Source of the DNA: CBDFHF01 sp965247565
GTDB lineage: Bacteria; Pseudomonadota; Gammaproteobacteria; Methylococcales; Methylomonadaceae
DNA length: 64,000 nucleotides
Assembly (NCBI GenBank): GCA_965247565.1
Contig: CBDFHF010000003.1
Span: 2,108,001-2,172,000 of the forward strand
Reading direction: 5' to 3'
Below are positions 9,220 to 18,047 of this stretch, piece by piece. Position 1 is the stretch's first letter; each line of letters begins with the position of its first letter. A model generated the notes under the pieces. The model saw only the letters and a list, made by a program, of their open reading frames with translations, did no database searches and was not told where the DNA came from. The position numbers and the translations under genes were made by a program.

Positions 9220-12200
9220 TGAGGATTTACAAAAACCTCTCGGCAATGTTGGCGGTTATATTGCGTATGACCAGGATTAGGTTATTAGCGCTATTTTTTC
9301 TGTTTGTCCCAAGCGTTATTTATGCGGAGGCATTGTCATCCAACGTTGTGGATTCAGCATACTCACAAAATAACGTTACCGCTTCATTAACCCCAGAAGA
9401 AAAGTCCTGGATTCATGAACATCCAGTGATCTATTACGGCGGCGAAAAAGATTGGCCTCCATTTGATTTTGTTGATCAGGAGGGTCGTCACACCGGACTC
9501 AGCCGCGATTTACTGCAACTCATTGGTGAATACAGCGGCCTGAATTTTCAGGTTAAAATCGCTAAGTGGGATGAGTTGCTGGCAGACATTAAGGCACAGA
9601 AAATAGATATGTTGCCAACCATCTATTTCACAGAGGAGCGACAAAAATATCTGCAATTTACTAACCCTTATCAACTGACGCTGACTTATTTTTTTATTCA
9701 CGAATCTATTCAAGCGAAAACCTTCAATGATCTGAAGGGTAAAACCATAGCCATCACCAAGGGCTACGCCCAAATCGACGAAGTAAAAAAGCTGTTTCCA
9801 ACATTGAAGACTTTAGAAACCCATTCTTTGATGGAATCTGTTCAAGCGGTCATCGAAAGAAAAGCCGATGTGTTACTTGAAACTTATGCGGTGATGAACC
9901 ACGTACTGACAGAAAACAGCTTAACTTCCATACGGCCTTTCATGCCCATACCAGGTGGTGAGGCAAAAAAACTAATGATGGCCGTTCGTAAAGACATGCC
10001 TATGTTGGTTTCAATTTTGAACAAATCGATAGCGGCCATTCCACAAACGAAACAACAGCAAATTTATGATAAATGGCTGGGTTATCATGACAATCCGAGC
10101 GATAGGCAATTTCAGATTAGTGCCGCAGAGCGGGGGTGGCTGACTGAACATCCGCTTATTCGCTTTACCGGCGATCCCAAATGGTTGCCGTATGAAGCTT
10201 TCGACAATCAAGGCCGTTATACCGGCATGGTTGCAGAATACTTACAACTGCTTGAAAAAAAATTACCTATCAAATTCGACATTGTGCTCAGTCGTTCCTG
10301 GAGTGAATCAATCGGTATGATCAAGCGAGGTGAAGTTGATATGTTATCGGAAACAACTGATTCCGATTTGAAATCACACTTGCAGTTTACCCAGGCTTAT
10401 TTGTCTAGCCCGGTAGTCATTGTGATGCGCGACCATGAAGAATATGTTGATTCTCTTGATCAAATTAAGCATCGCCGCTTGGCTGTCATTAAGGAATACG
10501 GCTATAACCCAGCCATATTTCGCCGTTATCCCAATGTTAAGTTTTCTGAAGTTGAAACTATTCAGGAAGGTTTAACGGCGGTATCTACCGGGAAAATCGA
10601 CGCGCTACTCTGCACCTTGGCCCATGCCAGCTACCATATCGCAAATCAAGGCATCAATAATGTCAGGATTGTTGGTAAAACGGAAATCATGACTCAATTA
10701 GGCTTTGGAATCCGCAAGGATTTTGCACCATTGGTGCCTTTGATCAACCGGGCTTTAGACAACATAAACGAATCTGAAAAACAACGCATTAGCAATCTTT
10801 GGGGCAAAGACCGTTTTGCAGCTAGAACTGATTATGAGCTATTGGGAAAAGCAATCAGTGTTTTTTTGTTGGTATTGCTGCTGATTTTTTTCTGGACGCG
10901 ACGCCTTGTAAAAGAAATTGCCCGCCGTAAAGAAAGTGAGCAACAAGTCACCTTGTTGAACCAGCGCTTTGCCTTAGCTACCGGTGTAGCCTCGTTGGGT
11001 GTTTGGGAGTTGAACTTGCATGAACCCTGGCGGTTTATTTTCGATGACAAAATGTTTGAAATTTATGGCATTACGGAAAAGCATCAGTTGTCTTTTCAGG
11101 AGTGGTTGGAGTATGTGCATAGCGATGACCATCCGATTATTTATCAGTCTATTGCCAAACTGAAAGCACAACGAGGCGATGATCATATCGAATACCGGAT
11201 TGTTCGGCCAGATGGTGCCATTCGCACCCTCTATAGTGGTGCGTGCAGCGTTGCAGTCAATAATAAACTTGTCAAAATTACCGGTGTTAACTGGGATATC
11301 ACTCCGTACAAAAAAACGGAACTCGCTTTAAAAAATGCCAAGCTTCAAGCTGAGAATGCTAACCGCGCCAAATCTCAGTTCCTTGCCAATATGAGCCATG
11401 AAATCCGAACGCCACTCAATGCCATCATCGGTTTTACCGAACTGCTGAACGAGCAAATCAAAGACGCTAAACTGAAGTCGTTCGTAAAAACTATTCAAGG
11501 AGCGGGACATAATCTACTGGCGTTGATCAATGACATCCTGGATTTATCGAAAATAGAAGCCGGGAAAATGCATATCGATAAAAAAATCTGTAACCCTCAC
11601 ACCTTGTTTACCGAATTGGGACAGGTTTTTCAGATGAAAATGCGTGAGCGGGACTTGGATTTTATTCTCGATATAGACCCCAAAATTCCCGAAAATTTGA
11701 TGCTCGATGCAACCCGATTACGGCAAGTATTGTTTAACCTAATCGGAAATGCCGTGAAATTTACCGAGCAAGGATGTATCCGTTTGCGAGCCAGGACCGG
11801 GAATGAAGATCAGATTCGCAGCAAGTTGGATTTGTACATTGATGTTGAAGATACCGGCATCGGCATTTCCCAAGATCAGCAAGAGTTGATTTTTGAAGAT
11901 TTTGAACAGTTGGAGGGCCAGGACGTTCGCAAATACGGTGGCACTGGACTCGGTCTAGGCATTAGCAAACGCTTGACCGAAATGATGGGCGGTGAGATTT
12001 CTCTGGTTAGTAAACCCGGCTTCGGTTCAACCTTTACCATTCGGTTAATCGATGTCGATGTATCTACGTTTACCCTGGAGCCGGAACCCACTACGTTATC
12101 CAAACGAGTTCGTTTTCATGCTTCTAACATACTGGTAGTCGATGATGTTGAGGATAATCGTAACCTGCTAAAAGAATGCTTTTTGGAAACGGAGTTAGTT

Positions 12201-12797
12201 ATTTTTGAGGCCGAAAACGGCTTGCAAGCTTTAAATACAGTTAAGACTGAATCCATAGATTTAATATTGATGGATATCCGCATGCCAGTCATGGATGGCT
12301 ATCAGGCGTCCGAAAAAATCAAAGCCTTCTCAAATGTCCCTATCATTGCCTTAACCGCATCGGTAATGCAGGACGAATATGAACGAGCCAAAAGTATTTA
12401 TTTTGATGGTTATTTAAGAAAACCGGTCTTACAAGCTGATTTAATAGCGGAGCTGATGCGCTTTTTGCCGTTTGAAAGTCTAGATAAAACCGCAGATCAA
12501 CCCGATGCCGTCTTCTTAACTCAGGAAGAGTTAAGAGCGTTACCCCATGCCCTAAAAGAACTGGATGCGCTCATCAAAGTCTGCGAACAGATTTCCAGAA
12601 ACAATAATATGGCAGACATTAAAAGCTTTGCTGATACCCTTCTAAACATAGGTCGCCAACATGGGGTTAATGCCGTCGTTGCGCATGCTGAGCAACTGCA
12701 CACAGCGATTGATTGTTTCGATATCGTCGCTATTAAACAATCTTTAACTGACTACCCTGTGCTAGTGACACACCTAACAGCACAGAACGCCGGCTAG
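9219..12797 (+). CDS. Hybrid sensor histidine kinase with two periplasmic solute-binding domains (BvgS/EvgS-like)
   Basis: The 1192-residue protein has a signal peptide, two tandem SBP_bac_3-type domains (about 50-270 and 295-530), one membrane segment near 545-562 (AISVFLLVLLLIFFW), a PAS domain with PAC (about 580-700), a HisKA domain with the phospho-accepting His near 725 (ANMSHEIRTPLNAI), an ATPase domain with G boxes (EDTGIGI, GGTGLGLGIS), and a receiver domain with its aspartate near 1018 (LILMDIRMPVMDGY). The last 100 residues are helical and sit where an Hpt domain would be, but no AHxLKG-type histidine is visible, so phosphotransfer may instead go to the receiver of the upstream HD-GYP protein. 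The start overlaps that gene by one base. The ligand is unknown. Confidence 0.93.
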   Translation: MRIYKNLSAMLAVILRMTRIRLLALFFLFVPSVIYAEALSSNVVDSAYSQNNVTASLTPEEKSWIHEHPVIYYGGEKDWPPFDFVDQEGRHTGLSRDLLQLIGEYSGLNFQVKIAKWDELLADIKAQKIDMLPTIYFTEERQKYLQFTNPYQLTLTYFFIHESIQAKTFNDLKGKTIAITKGYAQIDEVKKLFPTLKTLETHSLMESVQAVIERKADVLLETYAVMNHVLTENSLTSIRPFMPIPGGEAKKLMMAVRKDMPMLVSILNKSIAAIPQTKQQQIYDKWLGYHDNPSDRQFQISAAERGWLTEHPLIRFTGDPKWLPYEAFDNQGRYTGMVAEYLQLLEKKLPIKFDIVLSRSWSESIGMIKRGEVDMLSETTDSDLKSHLQFTQAYLSSPVVIVMRDHEEYVDSLDQIKHRRLAVIKEYGYNPAIFRRYPNVKFSEVETIQEGLTAVSTGKIDALLCTLAHASYHIANQGINNVRIVGKTEIMTQLGFGIRKDFAPLVPLINRALDNINESEKQRISNLWGKDRFAARTDYELLGKAISVFLLVLLLIFFWTRRLVKEIARRKESEQQVTLLNQRFALATGVASLGVWELNLHEPWRFIFDDKMFEIYGITEKHQLSFQEWLEYVHSDDHPIIYQSIAKLKAQRGDDHIEYRIVRPDGAIRTLYSGACSVAVNNKLVKITGVNWDITPYKKTELALKNAKLQAENANRAKSQFLANMSHEIRTPLNAIIGFTELLNEQIKDAKLKSFVKTIQGAGHNLLALINDILDLSKIEAGKMHIDKKICNPHTLFTELGQVFQMKMRERDLDFILDIDPKIPENLMLDATRLRQVLFNLIGNAVKFTEQGCIRLRARTGNEDQIRSKLDLYIDVEDTGIGISQDQQELIFEDFEQLEGQDVRKYGGTGLGLGISKRLTEMMGGEISLVSKPGFGSTFTIRLIDVDVSTFTLEPEPTTLSKRVRFHASNILVVDDVEDNRNLLKECFLETELVIFEAENGLQALNTVKTESIDLILMDIRMPVMDGYQASEKIKAFSNVPIIALTASVMQDEYERAKSIYFDGYLRKPVLQADLIAELMRFLPFESLDKTADQPDAVFLTQEELRALPHALKELDALIKVCEQISRNNNMADIKSFADTLLNIGRQHGVNAVVAHAEQLHTAIDCFDIVAIKQSLTDYPVLVTHLTAQNAG

Positions 12798-12895
12798 CTA
12801 TCCGGCCAGAATCAACATAGGTTAAACAGGTTTATTTCTCTTCGTAACCATCTGCTTGTGTCTATCTATGTCAATCGGTGGCCGGGTATTAGATT

Positions 12896-13969
12896 TTAGT
12901 AAGGCTCAACTGGTAGATGTTTAATGCCATAGTCGGCATGTTCAGAGTTGAACGACTCCATCTGGTCGGCGTGACGGTCAAGAACACTTTGATGAATCAT
13001 TTCATTAACACCTGATTTTTTCTCGCGTGTGTCCTCATGTAATTGCCCAATAGGCCGAAGATAGGCACCGAGTACTTTGTAAACGCCTTTATACAAATTG
13101 ACAATGTCACCTTTAAAATTTGGGGCCACTTTAGCGGGATTGTTTAGATACGCTTTTTCAAATTCCAGGCCTCTTTGAGTTGCCATTTTGACCATCCAGG
13201 TGAAAGCGGTGTCAGACAAGCCCTGATCGGCAAAACCACCGCCAATATTTGAGTGAGAACCCGCAAACCAAACCTGTTTGATTTCCTTAATATCTTCACT
13301 GGCTGCAGTCCAAACACTGGGTTTAAAAGGATCGCGCAATTCATCGATCGCCAACGCGTGATACGCATAATCAACATTTCTAAGTGCAGTATCATGAAAT
13401 TTTACCCAGAGCTTTTTAGTAATCCATCCTAACATCGGCGTCGGTGCGCCTAAGGCTCCGACTGTATCCCAAACCCCCATTAATCTGAATCTGGGTTTAC
13501 TGTTATTAGCGGTTAGTGCTTCCACCTGTTTGTATAGTTTATGATTGGGTCGTTCCGCAGGTTCCACACGGTACAATTCGTAAAGATGAGGTAACTCACC
13601 CAAATCTGATTTTGAAAGCAACCCAAAGGCAGACACTAGTCCAGCAAATGATCGCGCCGTAAAAGCACCGCGACTAAAACCAAAACAATAGATTTCATCA
13701 CCTTCCAGGAAGTTATGAGCCAAGAACCGATAGCAATCAAGAATATTCTGAGAAATACCTAACCCGGTCGCACCGCCAAGAAGTTTATCTACCGTTCCAC
13801 CTTCTGTGCCAACGCCTTGATCGTAGTACACTACCTGACTGATTTTTCCAGTATCAACCGGCTTAATGGCCCTAGCCAGCTTAGTCACATTAGTTGGTAT
13901 CGGTAAGCCCTGATCTTTTTGATCGGGTGAATTCCAGGTGCCATCACAACATATAATTATTTTTTTCAT
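12896..13969 (-). CDS. DUF2235 (phospholipase effector Tle1-like) alpha/beta hydrolase
   Basis: The protein starts with KKIIICCDGTWN, the hallmark of the DUF2235 family, followed by YYDQGVGTEG and the nucleophile elbow GFSRGAFTARSFAGL. These are the conserved parts of the alpha/beta hydrolase domain shared with Tle1-type type VI secretion lipases. The ATG at 13969 is chosen because GGAGGA lies 8 bases upstream; a TTG five codons earlier overlaps that site. There are no type VI secretion or immunity genes next to it and no signal peptide, so an intracellular housekeeping hydrolase is as likely as an effector. The substrate is unknown. Confidence 0.85.
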   Translation of the reverse strand: MKKIIICCDGTWNSPDQKDQGLPIPTNVTKLARAIKPVDTGKISQVVYYDQGVGTEGGTVDKLLGGATGLGISQNILDCYRFLAHNFLEGDEIYCFGFSRGAFTARSFAGLVSAFGLLSKSDLGELPHLYELYRVEPAERPNHKLYKQVEALTANNSKPRFRLMGVWDTVGALGAPTPMLGWITKKLWVKFHDTALRNVDYAYHALAIDELRDPFKPSVWTAASEDIKEIKQVWFAGSHSNIGGGFADQGLSDTAFTWMVKMATQRGLEFEKAYLNNPAKVAPNFKGDIVNLYKGVYKVLGAYLRPIGQLHEDTREKKSGVNEMIHQSVLDRHADQMESFNSEHADYGIKHLPVEPY

Positions 13970-14295
13970 TTTTGTATCCTCCAAGTAGCTTCGAGCAGGA
14001 TTTCAATGAGCTGCTAAAAGCAGTGTAAAGACCCGTACAGTCGGGCGAGAAACAAAGCCACGTAAAGCCATCCATAATCTAATCCTCACAGAAAGATACC
14101 ATATCTGCTTTATGTACAAGCAAAATATGTTTGGTTTTGTATGGCTGCCTATCATCGGCAAAAATGCTAGTTACTATTGATCCGGTCCTCCATTTTGATG
14201 AATCTGGAATCACTAATAGATTGATGCGATCAGTTATCGAGACAGGAATAATTCATTCAACTCATGCCTATTTTTTCCTTTTATGGGGGAGTTGA
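13970..14295. other. Intergenic region between divergent genes
   Basis: The region separates the DUF2235 gene and the pentapeptide-repeat gene. No frame, tRNA or strong hairpin was found. It should hold both promoters, but no good -35/-10 pair stands out. Confidence 0.4.
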
Positions 14296-15096
14296 TTGCA
14301 ACGAATCCCTGTCGAATCTACACTGCGGCTGTCTTCACCTAGCCAAAGCCGCACTGTCATGAGACAAATTCATTATTACTGCCTAATCGTGGTGAGCTCA
14401 TTTGTGCTGTTATTGACGCCGTGCGCAGCAGCAGAATTGAATCGTGAGCAAGTGATTGCTCTCATCGGCAAGGCTGGACAGCAACAGCCAAAACTTACCA
14501 ATAAAGATCTGTCTGGTTTGGATTTGTCAGGCATCGACTTTAAGGGGGCAGATTTATTCTCAGCTAATCTGGATGGTTGTAATCTAAGCCGGGCAAAATT
14601 AAATGGAGTCAATCTCAATCGGGCGCAGATACGCAATGCCAACTTAAACACGGCCAACTTAATTGGAGCAAGCTTATACGCAGTCACGTTGGATAACTCA
14701 GATTTGACCAATGCCGATTTAACAGGAAGTCGTGTTATCGGCTTATTAAGCAACGTAAATCTAAGCAATGCTCAGCTGGCAAACGCAAATCTTGGCGCTG
14801 ATATGGCTAACCAAGGTATGGCGCCTGCACGCGTTGAAATGAACAATGCCGTGCTTACAGGTGCCGATTTAAGCAACGTTAGCTTTAGACATGCCATCAT
14901 GTCGAACGTGAATCTACAAAACGCTAACTTACACAAGGCGCAACTGCAATGGGCGGATTTATCAGGAGCTGATTTAACAAATGCCGACGTTTCCGAAACA
15001 GACTTTAGTAATGCCACTCTTGAGGGGGCGAAGTTGAGCAAAGCCAAAGGCCGCGGAACAGCGCATGGTTTAGTTAAAAAGAGCACTCAGCCTTGA
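14296..15096 (+). CDS. Secreted pentapeptide-repeat protein
   Basis: After a hydrophobic signal segment (YYCLIVVSSFVLLLTP, ending CAAAE) the protein consists largely of A(D/N)LXX pentapeptide repeats, for example LSGLDLSGIDFKGADLFSAN, in two blocks separated by an irregular stretch at about 175-190. Such repeats fold as a right-handed square beta helix. The start is uncertain: TTG at 14296 has GGGGGAG six bases upstream and is reported, but an ATG at 14359 gives a signal peptide beginning exactly at the N-terminus and has no ribosome binding site. The protein is expected in the periplasm or outside the cell. No function can be assigned. Confidence 0.8.
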   Translation: MQRIPVESTLRLSSPSQSRTVMRQIHYYCLIVVSSFVLLLTPCAAAELNREQVIALIGKAGQQQPKLTNKDLSGLDLSGIDFKGADLFSANLDGCNLSRAKLNGVNLNRAQIRNANLNTANLIGASLYAVTLDNSDLTNADLTGSRVIGLLSNVNLSNAQLANANLGADMANQGMAPARVEMNNAVLTGADLSNVSFRHAIMSNVNLQNANLHKAQLQWADLSGADLTNADVSETDFSNATLEGAKLSKAKGRGTAHGLVKKSTQP

Positions 15097-15167
15097 TGAG
15101 TTGATTACGCTGGCAGCTATCGTATCCGCATGTTTACTTAACCTTATCCTATCGACGCAAATTGATT

Positions 15168-15584
15168 ATGTATAAATTTAAATCTACAACATCTTTAATT
15201 CCTATCTTTGTAGGCGCACTGACAACCCTCAATGTTTGTCTGGCGACCCCAAACGAAGATCAAATTCCCAGTCTTGTCGGCACCTGGACCGGAGAGAACC
15301 AAACCTATTCTGAAAAAAAAGGTTATTCAAATTGGAATAAGACGGTTGAGATATCCGAGCAGAAAGGGCGGGTATTCAAGGGACAATTTACCTATTCAGA
15401 CGGGACAAAACATTTTTTTGGTGTCATCTATCCAGATAACACGTCGTTTACTTGGGTATCTGTCGATAGTAAAGGCTACAATCAAGGCCGTATTCTCAGT
15501 AAAAACAACATTAGTGCCTGTTATACGGAGTCTGGCGCGGACGCGATTGTTGGCTGTGTTGAATTGACCAAGAAAGCTCAATAA
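15168..15584 (+). CDS. Small secreted beta-sheet protein of unknown function
   Basis: The 138-residue product has a signal peptide (SLIPIFVGALTTLNVCLATP) and a body with the pattern GTWTGEN ... VEISEQKGRVFKGQF ... NISACYTESG, which resembles small lipocalin-like or avidin-like beta-barrel proteins often annotated as hypothetical secreted proteins. It contains two cysteines near the C-terminus that could form a disulfide. The ATG at 15168 is taken over an in-frame TTG two codons upstream. It lies 71 bases after the pentapeptide-repeat gene on the same strand. Function is unknown. Confidence 0.65.
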   Translation: MYKFKSTTSLIPIFVGALTTLNVCLATPNEDQIPSLVGTWTGENQTYSEKKGYSNWNKTVEISEQKGRVFKGQFTYSDGTKHFFGVIYPDNTSFTWVSVDSKGYNQGRILSKNNISACYTESGADAIVGCVELTKKAQ

Positions 15585-15744
15585 ACTGACAATACAAGCC
15601 ATTACGTTTAGATACACCAACATTGCCAATAAACCATAAATCACAAATGGATAAATCAACATGATGGGGTTATGGGGAGATCATTCCAGTGAATTCCTTT
15701 TCGTTATAGGCGTGTCAACACTGTTTTTTGTCGGCCTGTTAAAC

Positions 15745-15940
15745 TTAAATTCGTACTTCGTAAGATGACTTAGGAGCTTCGTAATCAGCGTAACATGACA
15801 TCACCCATACCCCAGCTTCAAATCGTATTTGGTAGGTTTGTACTTCACCAGGTTTGATGTTGAAGTCTGTTACACGGTCAATTATACCTGCTGTGCATAC
15901 AGCATTGATTTTATGAGCACCTGGTGTTACTTCAATTTTT
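15745..15940 (-). pseudogene. 3' fragment of a lipoprotein gene split by IS elements
   Basis: Reading leftwards from the IS1 boundary, an open frame encodes a beta-rich C-terminal piece (KIEVTPGAHKINAVCTAG ... GVWVMSCYADYEAPKSSYEV) with no start of its own. The ATG that appears to start it belongs to the terminal inverted repeat of the IS1 element. Upstream across the two insertion sequences, the segment 16697-16721 continues the same frame (TAEKPLK), and the lipoprotein N-terminus lies at 18048-18184. The three pieces therefore look like one former gene, although the last junction is off by one base. Confidence 0.6.
15933..15940 (+). repeat. Target-site duplication of the IS1 element, left copy
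   Basis: CAATTTTT here is repeated exactly at 16697-16704 on the other side of the IS1-family element. Eight bases is the usual duplication length for IS1. Confidence 0.85.
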
Positions 15941-16696
15941 GGCATTGCTAAACTAATATAGATATTTCGTTATTCCATTTAGCCATAAACAACTTAACAG
16001 AGTATTCCAGCATTTTTTGGCATTTGCTGTAGCATTTTGATTTGCGGCGCAGCCTGGCTAGGAAATGCCTGAATAAACTGTTATATCCTTCAACAGTATA
16101 GGTTTCAGCCTTTGATTGCGTGTGCCGACCCCTGGGGACAAAGGCCTCGTAAGGTTGCCAGTGATCCGTCATCACCTGCCCAACCGCCTCGCCCGCTATG
16201 GCTTGCCAGAGCTTTTCTCCCGTGACAGTCGCCCTGGAACCCAGTACGCAGCCGAGGAACCTTTTTCCATATCTATCAACAGCAATCCATATCCAGCAAT
16301 AGTTTTTTTTGAGCCAACGTAACTGTGCATTTCGTCCAGCTCCACCACTTGGACGCCCCCGTCGCTTTTTATGGCATCGAGCTTTTCGCCAAACGACCTG
16401 ATCCAATTCAAAATCGTGACATTGCTGAACCCTAGGACACGGCCAATAGACCTGAATCCGAGTCCTTCCAGGTAAAGCTCCAACGCTTGCCGCTTTACTG
16501 CTTTATCCCCAGCGCCGGAACGCTGTGCGACAGTATATCGATGGTTACAATCTTTGCATAAATAGCGCTGCCGACCGCTCGCCAAACCGTCTTTACAGCT
16601 CGGCCGCTTACCACATTTTGGACATTCCATAGCACCCTCCAGCGCATCTTTGAATAGCCAAAACTTATACAGTATCTATAATAATTTAGCAATACC
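15941..16696 (-). mobile_element. IS1-family insertion sequence, 756 bp
   Basis: The ends are imperfect inverted repeats of 24 bases: left GGCATTGCTAAACTAATATA and, on the other strand at the right end, GGTATTGCTAAATTATTATA, both beginning with GG as in IS1. The element is flanked by the 8-base direct repeat CAATTTTT. It carries one transposase read through a frameshift. Size, ends and duplication length all agree with IS1. It inserted into a small lipoprotein gene; the retained target duplication means the insertion is recent enough not to have decayed. Confidence 0.9.
15948..16630 (-). CDS. IS1-family transposase, in two overlapping frames
   Basis: The first frame (16630 to about 16307) encodes a zinc-finger part with CPKCGKR and CKDC motifs, a helix-turn-helix (GFRSIGRVLGFSNVTILNWI) and the start of the catalytic domain (ELDEMHSYVGSKK). 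The second frame continues after the same KK with NYCWIWIAVDRYGKRFLG and ends at 15948. The switch lies on a run of eight A residues followed by C, so a -1 slip would join the frames in the way known for IS1 elements. Catalytic residues around DEMHSYVG and MTDHWQPYE look intact. GGAGGG before the ATG at 16630 supports the start. It could also be a simple frameshift mutation. Confidence 0.8.
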
Positions 16697-16704
16697 CAAT
16701 TTTT
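16697..16704 (+). repeat. Target-site duplication of the IS1 element, right copy
   Basis: CAATTTTT is identical to 15933-15940. The bases from here to 16721 are the only remnant of the host gene between the two insertion sequences. Confidence 0.85.
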
Positions 16705-16786
16705 AATGGTTTTTCAGCAGTATAGTGGTCCCCAAAAAACAGACAGCAGTATAAGATGGTGTCTATCCTCAATTAGGTAGGCACAA

Positions 16787-17080
16787 ATGAGTGAAAAGAA
16801 GCGTAGGATTATGTCTGGTGCCCAAAAGGCAAAAGTAGCATTGGAAGCGGTGAAAGGTAGCAAAACAGTCAACGAGATAGCCCAAGAATTTGGAGTGCAC
16901 CCGACGCAAGTTGGTCTTTGGAAAAAGGCATTACTGGAAAATGCCAGCCATCTGTTTGACGCAAAACATGGCCTCAAGACAGCCGACCCGCAAAGTGATC
17001 CAGAGCGATTGTACGCCAAGATTGGACAGCTTAATATGGAATTGGAATGGCTTAAAAAAAAGTCCGGGATCAGCCCCTAA
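16787..17080 (+). CDS. IS3-family transposase OrfA (helix-turn-helix)
   Basis: The 97-residue protein has the IS3 OrfA helix-turn-helix (VNEIAQEFGVHPTQVGLWKK) and a leucine-rich dimerisation helix at the end (KIGQLNMELEWLKKKSG). The 3' end contains a run of eight A residues then G (codons for LKKK) about 25 bases before its stop. A -1 slip there enters the frame of orfB, which is open through to its own beginning, so the usual OrfAB fusion transposase can be made. OrfA binds the element ends. Confidence 0.88.
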   Translation: MSEKKRRIMSGAQKAKVALEAVKGSKTVNEIAQEFGVHPTQVGLWKKALLENASHLFDAKHGLKTADPQSDPERLYAKIGQLNMELEWLKKKSGISP

Positions 17081-17121
17081 GCCAACGCCAGGGTTGGATC
17101 GATTCAAACGGCGGGCTGTCC

Positions 17122-18009
17122 GTGGTGGTGCAGTGCAAACTGGCGAGTATTGCACGGTCCACGGTCTATGAGAGTAAGGTAGCGGTTGTGGACGAAGTCG
17201 AACTGCTGCTATTGCGTTTGCTGGATGAAGAGTTTACCCGTCATCCGTTTTACGGCAGCAGGAAAATGGTGGTTTGGCTCGGCACCCAAGGGTATCTTGT
17301 AAACCGGAGGCGAGTGCAGCGGCTGATGCGGATATTAGGTTTAGCAGCGATAGCACCGGGTCCTAACACCAGTAAGAAGCACCCACAGAACAAAGTTTAT
17401 CCTTATTTGCTCAGAGGATTAGGCATTATTCGGATAAATCAAGTCTGGAGTACTGACATCACCTATATACGACTGGCACACGGCTTTGTGTACTTGGTGG
17501 CCATTATTGACTGGTACAGCCGTAAGGTCTTGTCCTGGCAAGTATCAAACACGATGGATGTCGGTTTTTGTGTGGATTGTTTGACTGCCGCCCTCTATGA
17601 TTACGGGCCGCCTGAGATTTTCAACACCGACCAGGGTTCACAATTTACCTGTGAGGCATGGATTAAGGTGATGCTGAAAAACGCCATCAAAATCAGCATG
17701 GATGGACGAGGTCGCGCATTAGACAATATTTTCGTTGAACGGCTATGGCGAAGCGTGAAGTACGAGGATGTTTATTTGAAGAACTATGCGTCAATGCCGG
17801 AACTGCTGGTCGGTCTGGCCGAATATTTTATCTTCTATAATGCAGGGCGGTTTCATCAGGCATTAGGCTATAAAACGCCGGATCAGGTCTATCAGACTGG
17901 TGAAGGTGGCGGGGCTAAAATTGCTGATTATTTTAGTGAAAAAAAAGAGGCTTCAAAAGAAGAGATGGAGCAGCACCAATCTGCTGTAACGGATACGACA
18001 CCCTCTTAA
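17122..18009 (+). CDS. IS3-family transposase OrfB (DDE integrase core)
   Basis: The frame encodes an IS3 OrfB: HTH_21-like N-terminal region (DEEFTRHPFYGSRKMVVWL) and the rve integrase core. The catalytic residues are present: D in WSTDITYIRL, D in FNTDQGSQFT and E in DNIFVERLWRSVKYE. The listed start is a GTG, but translation more likely arises by -1 frameshifting from orfA, since the frame stays open back to the A-run at about 17053-17060. Nothing suggests inactivation. Confidence 0.88.
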   Translation: MVVQCKLASIARSTVYESKVAVVDEVELLLLRLLDEEFTRHPFYGSRKMVVWLGTQGYLVNRRRVQRLMRILGLAAIAPGPNTSKKHPQNKVYPYLLRGLGIIRINQVWSTDITYIRLAHGFVYLVAIIDWYSRKVLSWQVSNTMDVGFCVDCLTAALYDYGPPEIFNTDQGSQFTCEAWIKVMLKNAIKISMDGRGRALDNIFVERLWRSVKYEDVYLKNYASMPELLVGLAEYFIFYNAGRFHQALGYKTPDQVYQTGEGGGAKIADYFSEKKEASKEEMEQHQSAVTDTTPS

Positions 18010-18047
18010 ATTAGGCAGTTAATTGTCTGGACAATAGGGTCCACTAT

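Larger units (their letters stand above)
16722..18047 (+). mobile_element. IS3-family insertion sequence, 1326 bp
   Basis: The ends are short inverted repeats (ATAGTGGTCCC at the left, ATAGTGGACCC on the opposite strand at the right; further matching at CAGACA). Placing the ends there leaves a 3-base direct repeat AGT at 16719-16721 and 18048-18050, a usual duplication length for IS3 elements. It carries the two overlapping reading frames orfA and orfB with a DDE catalytic triad. It sits 25 bases from the IS1 element within the same disrupted gene. Confidence 0.85.

Noticed and set aside
12801..12890. CCGGCCA/TGGCCGG inverted repeat after the hybrid kinase
   Set aside because: The loop is about 70 bases and no T run follows, so a terminator cannot be supported.
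14376..15086. Antisense frames across the pentapeptide-repeat gene
   Set aside because: Repeated codons in the real gene keep the antisense strand open; they carry no independent evidence.
15396..15662. Hydrophobic 88-residue minus-strand frame
   Set aside because: Most of it is antisense to the secreted protein at 15168-15584; only its first 25 residues look like a membrane segment.
15661..15768. 36-codon frame starting with ATGATGGGG and encoding a hydrophobic peptide
   Set aside because: It overlaps the 3' end of the split lipoprotein on the other strand and has no ribosome binding site; may be a remnant but is too short to support.
15745..15945. Apparent 66-residue gene starting at 15945
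   Set aside because: Its start codon belongs to the IS1 inverted repeat; the piece is the C-terminal fragment of a broken gene.
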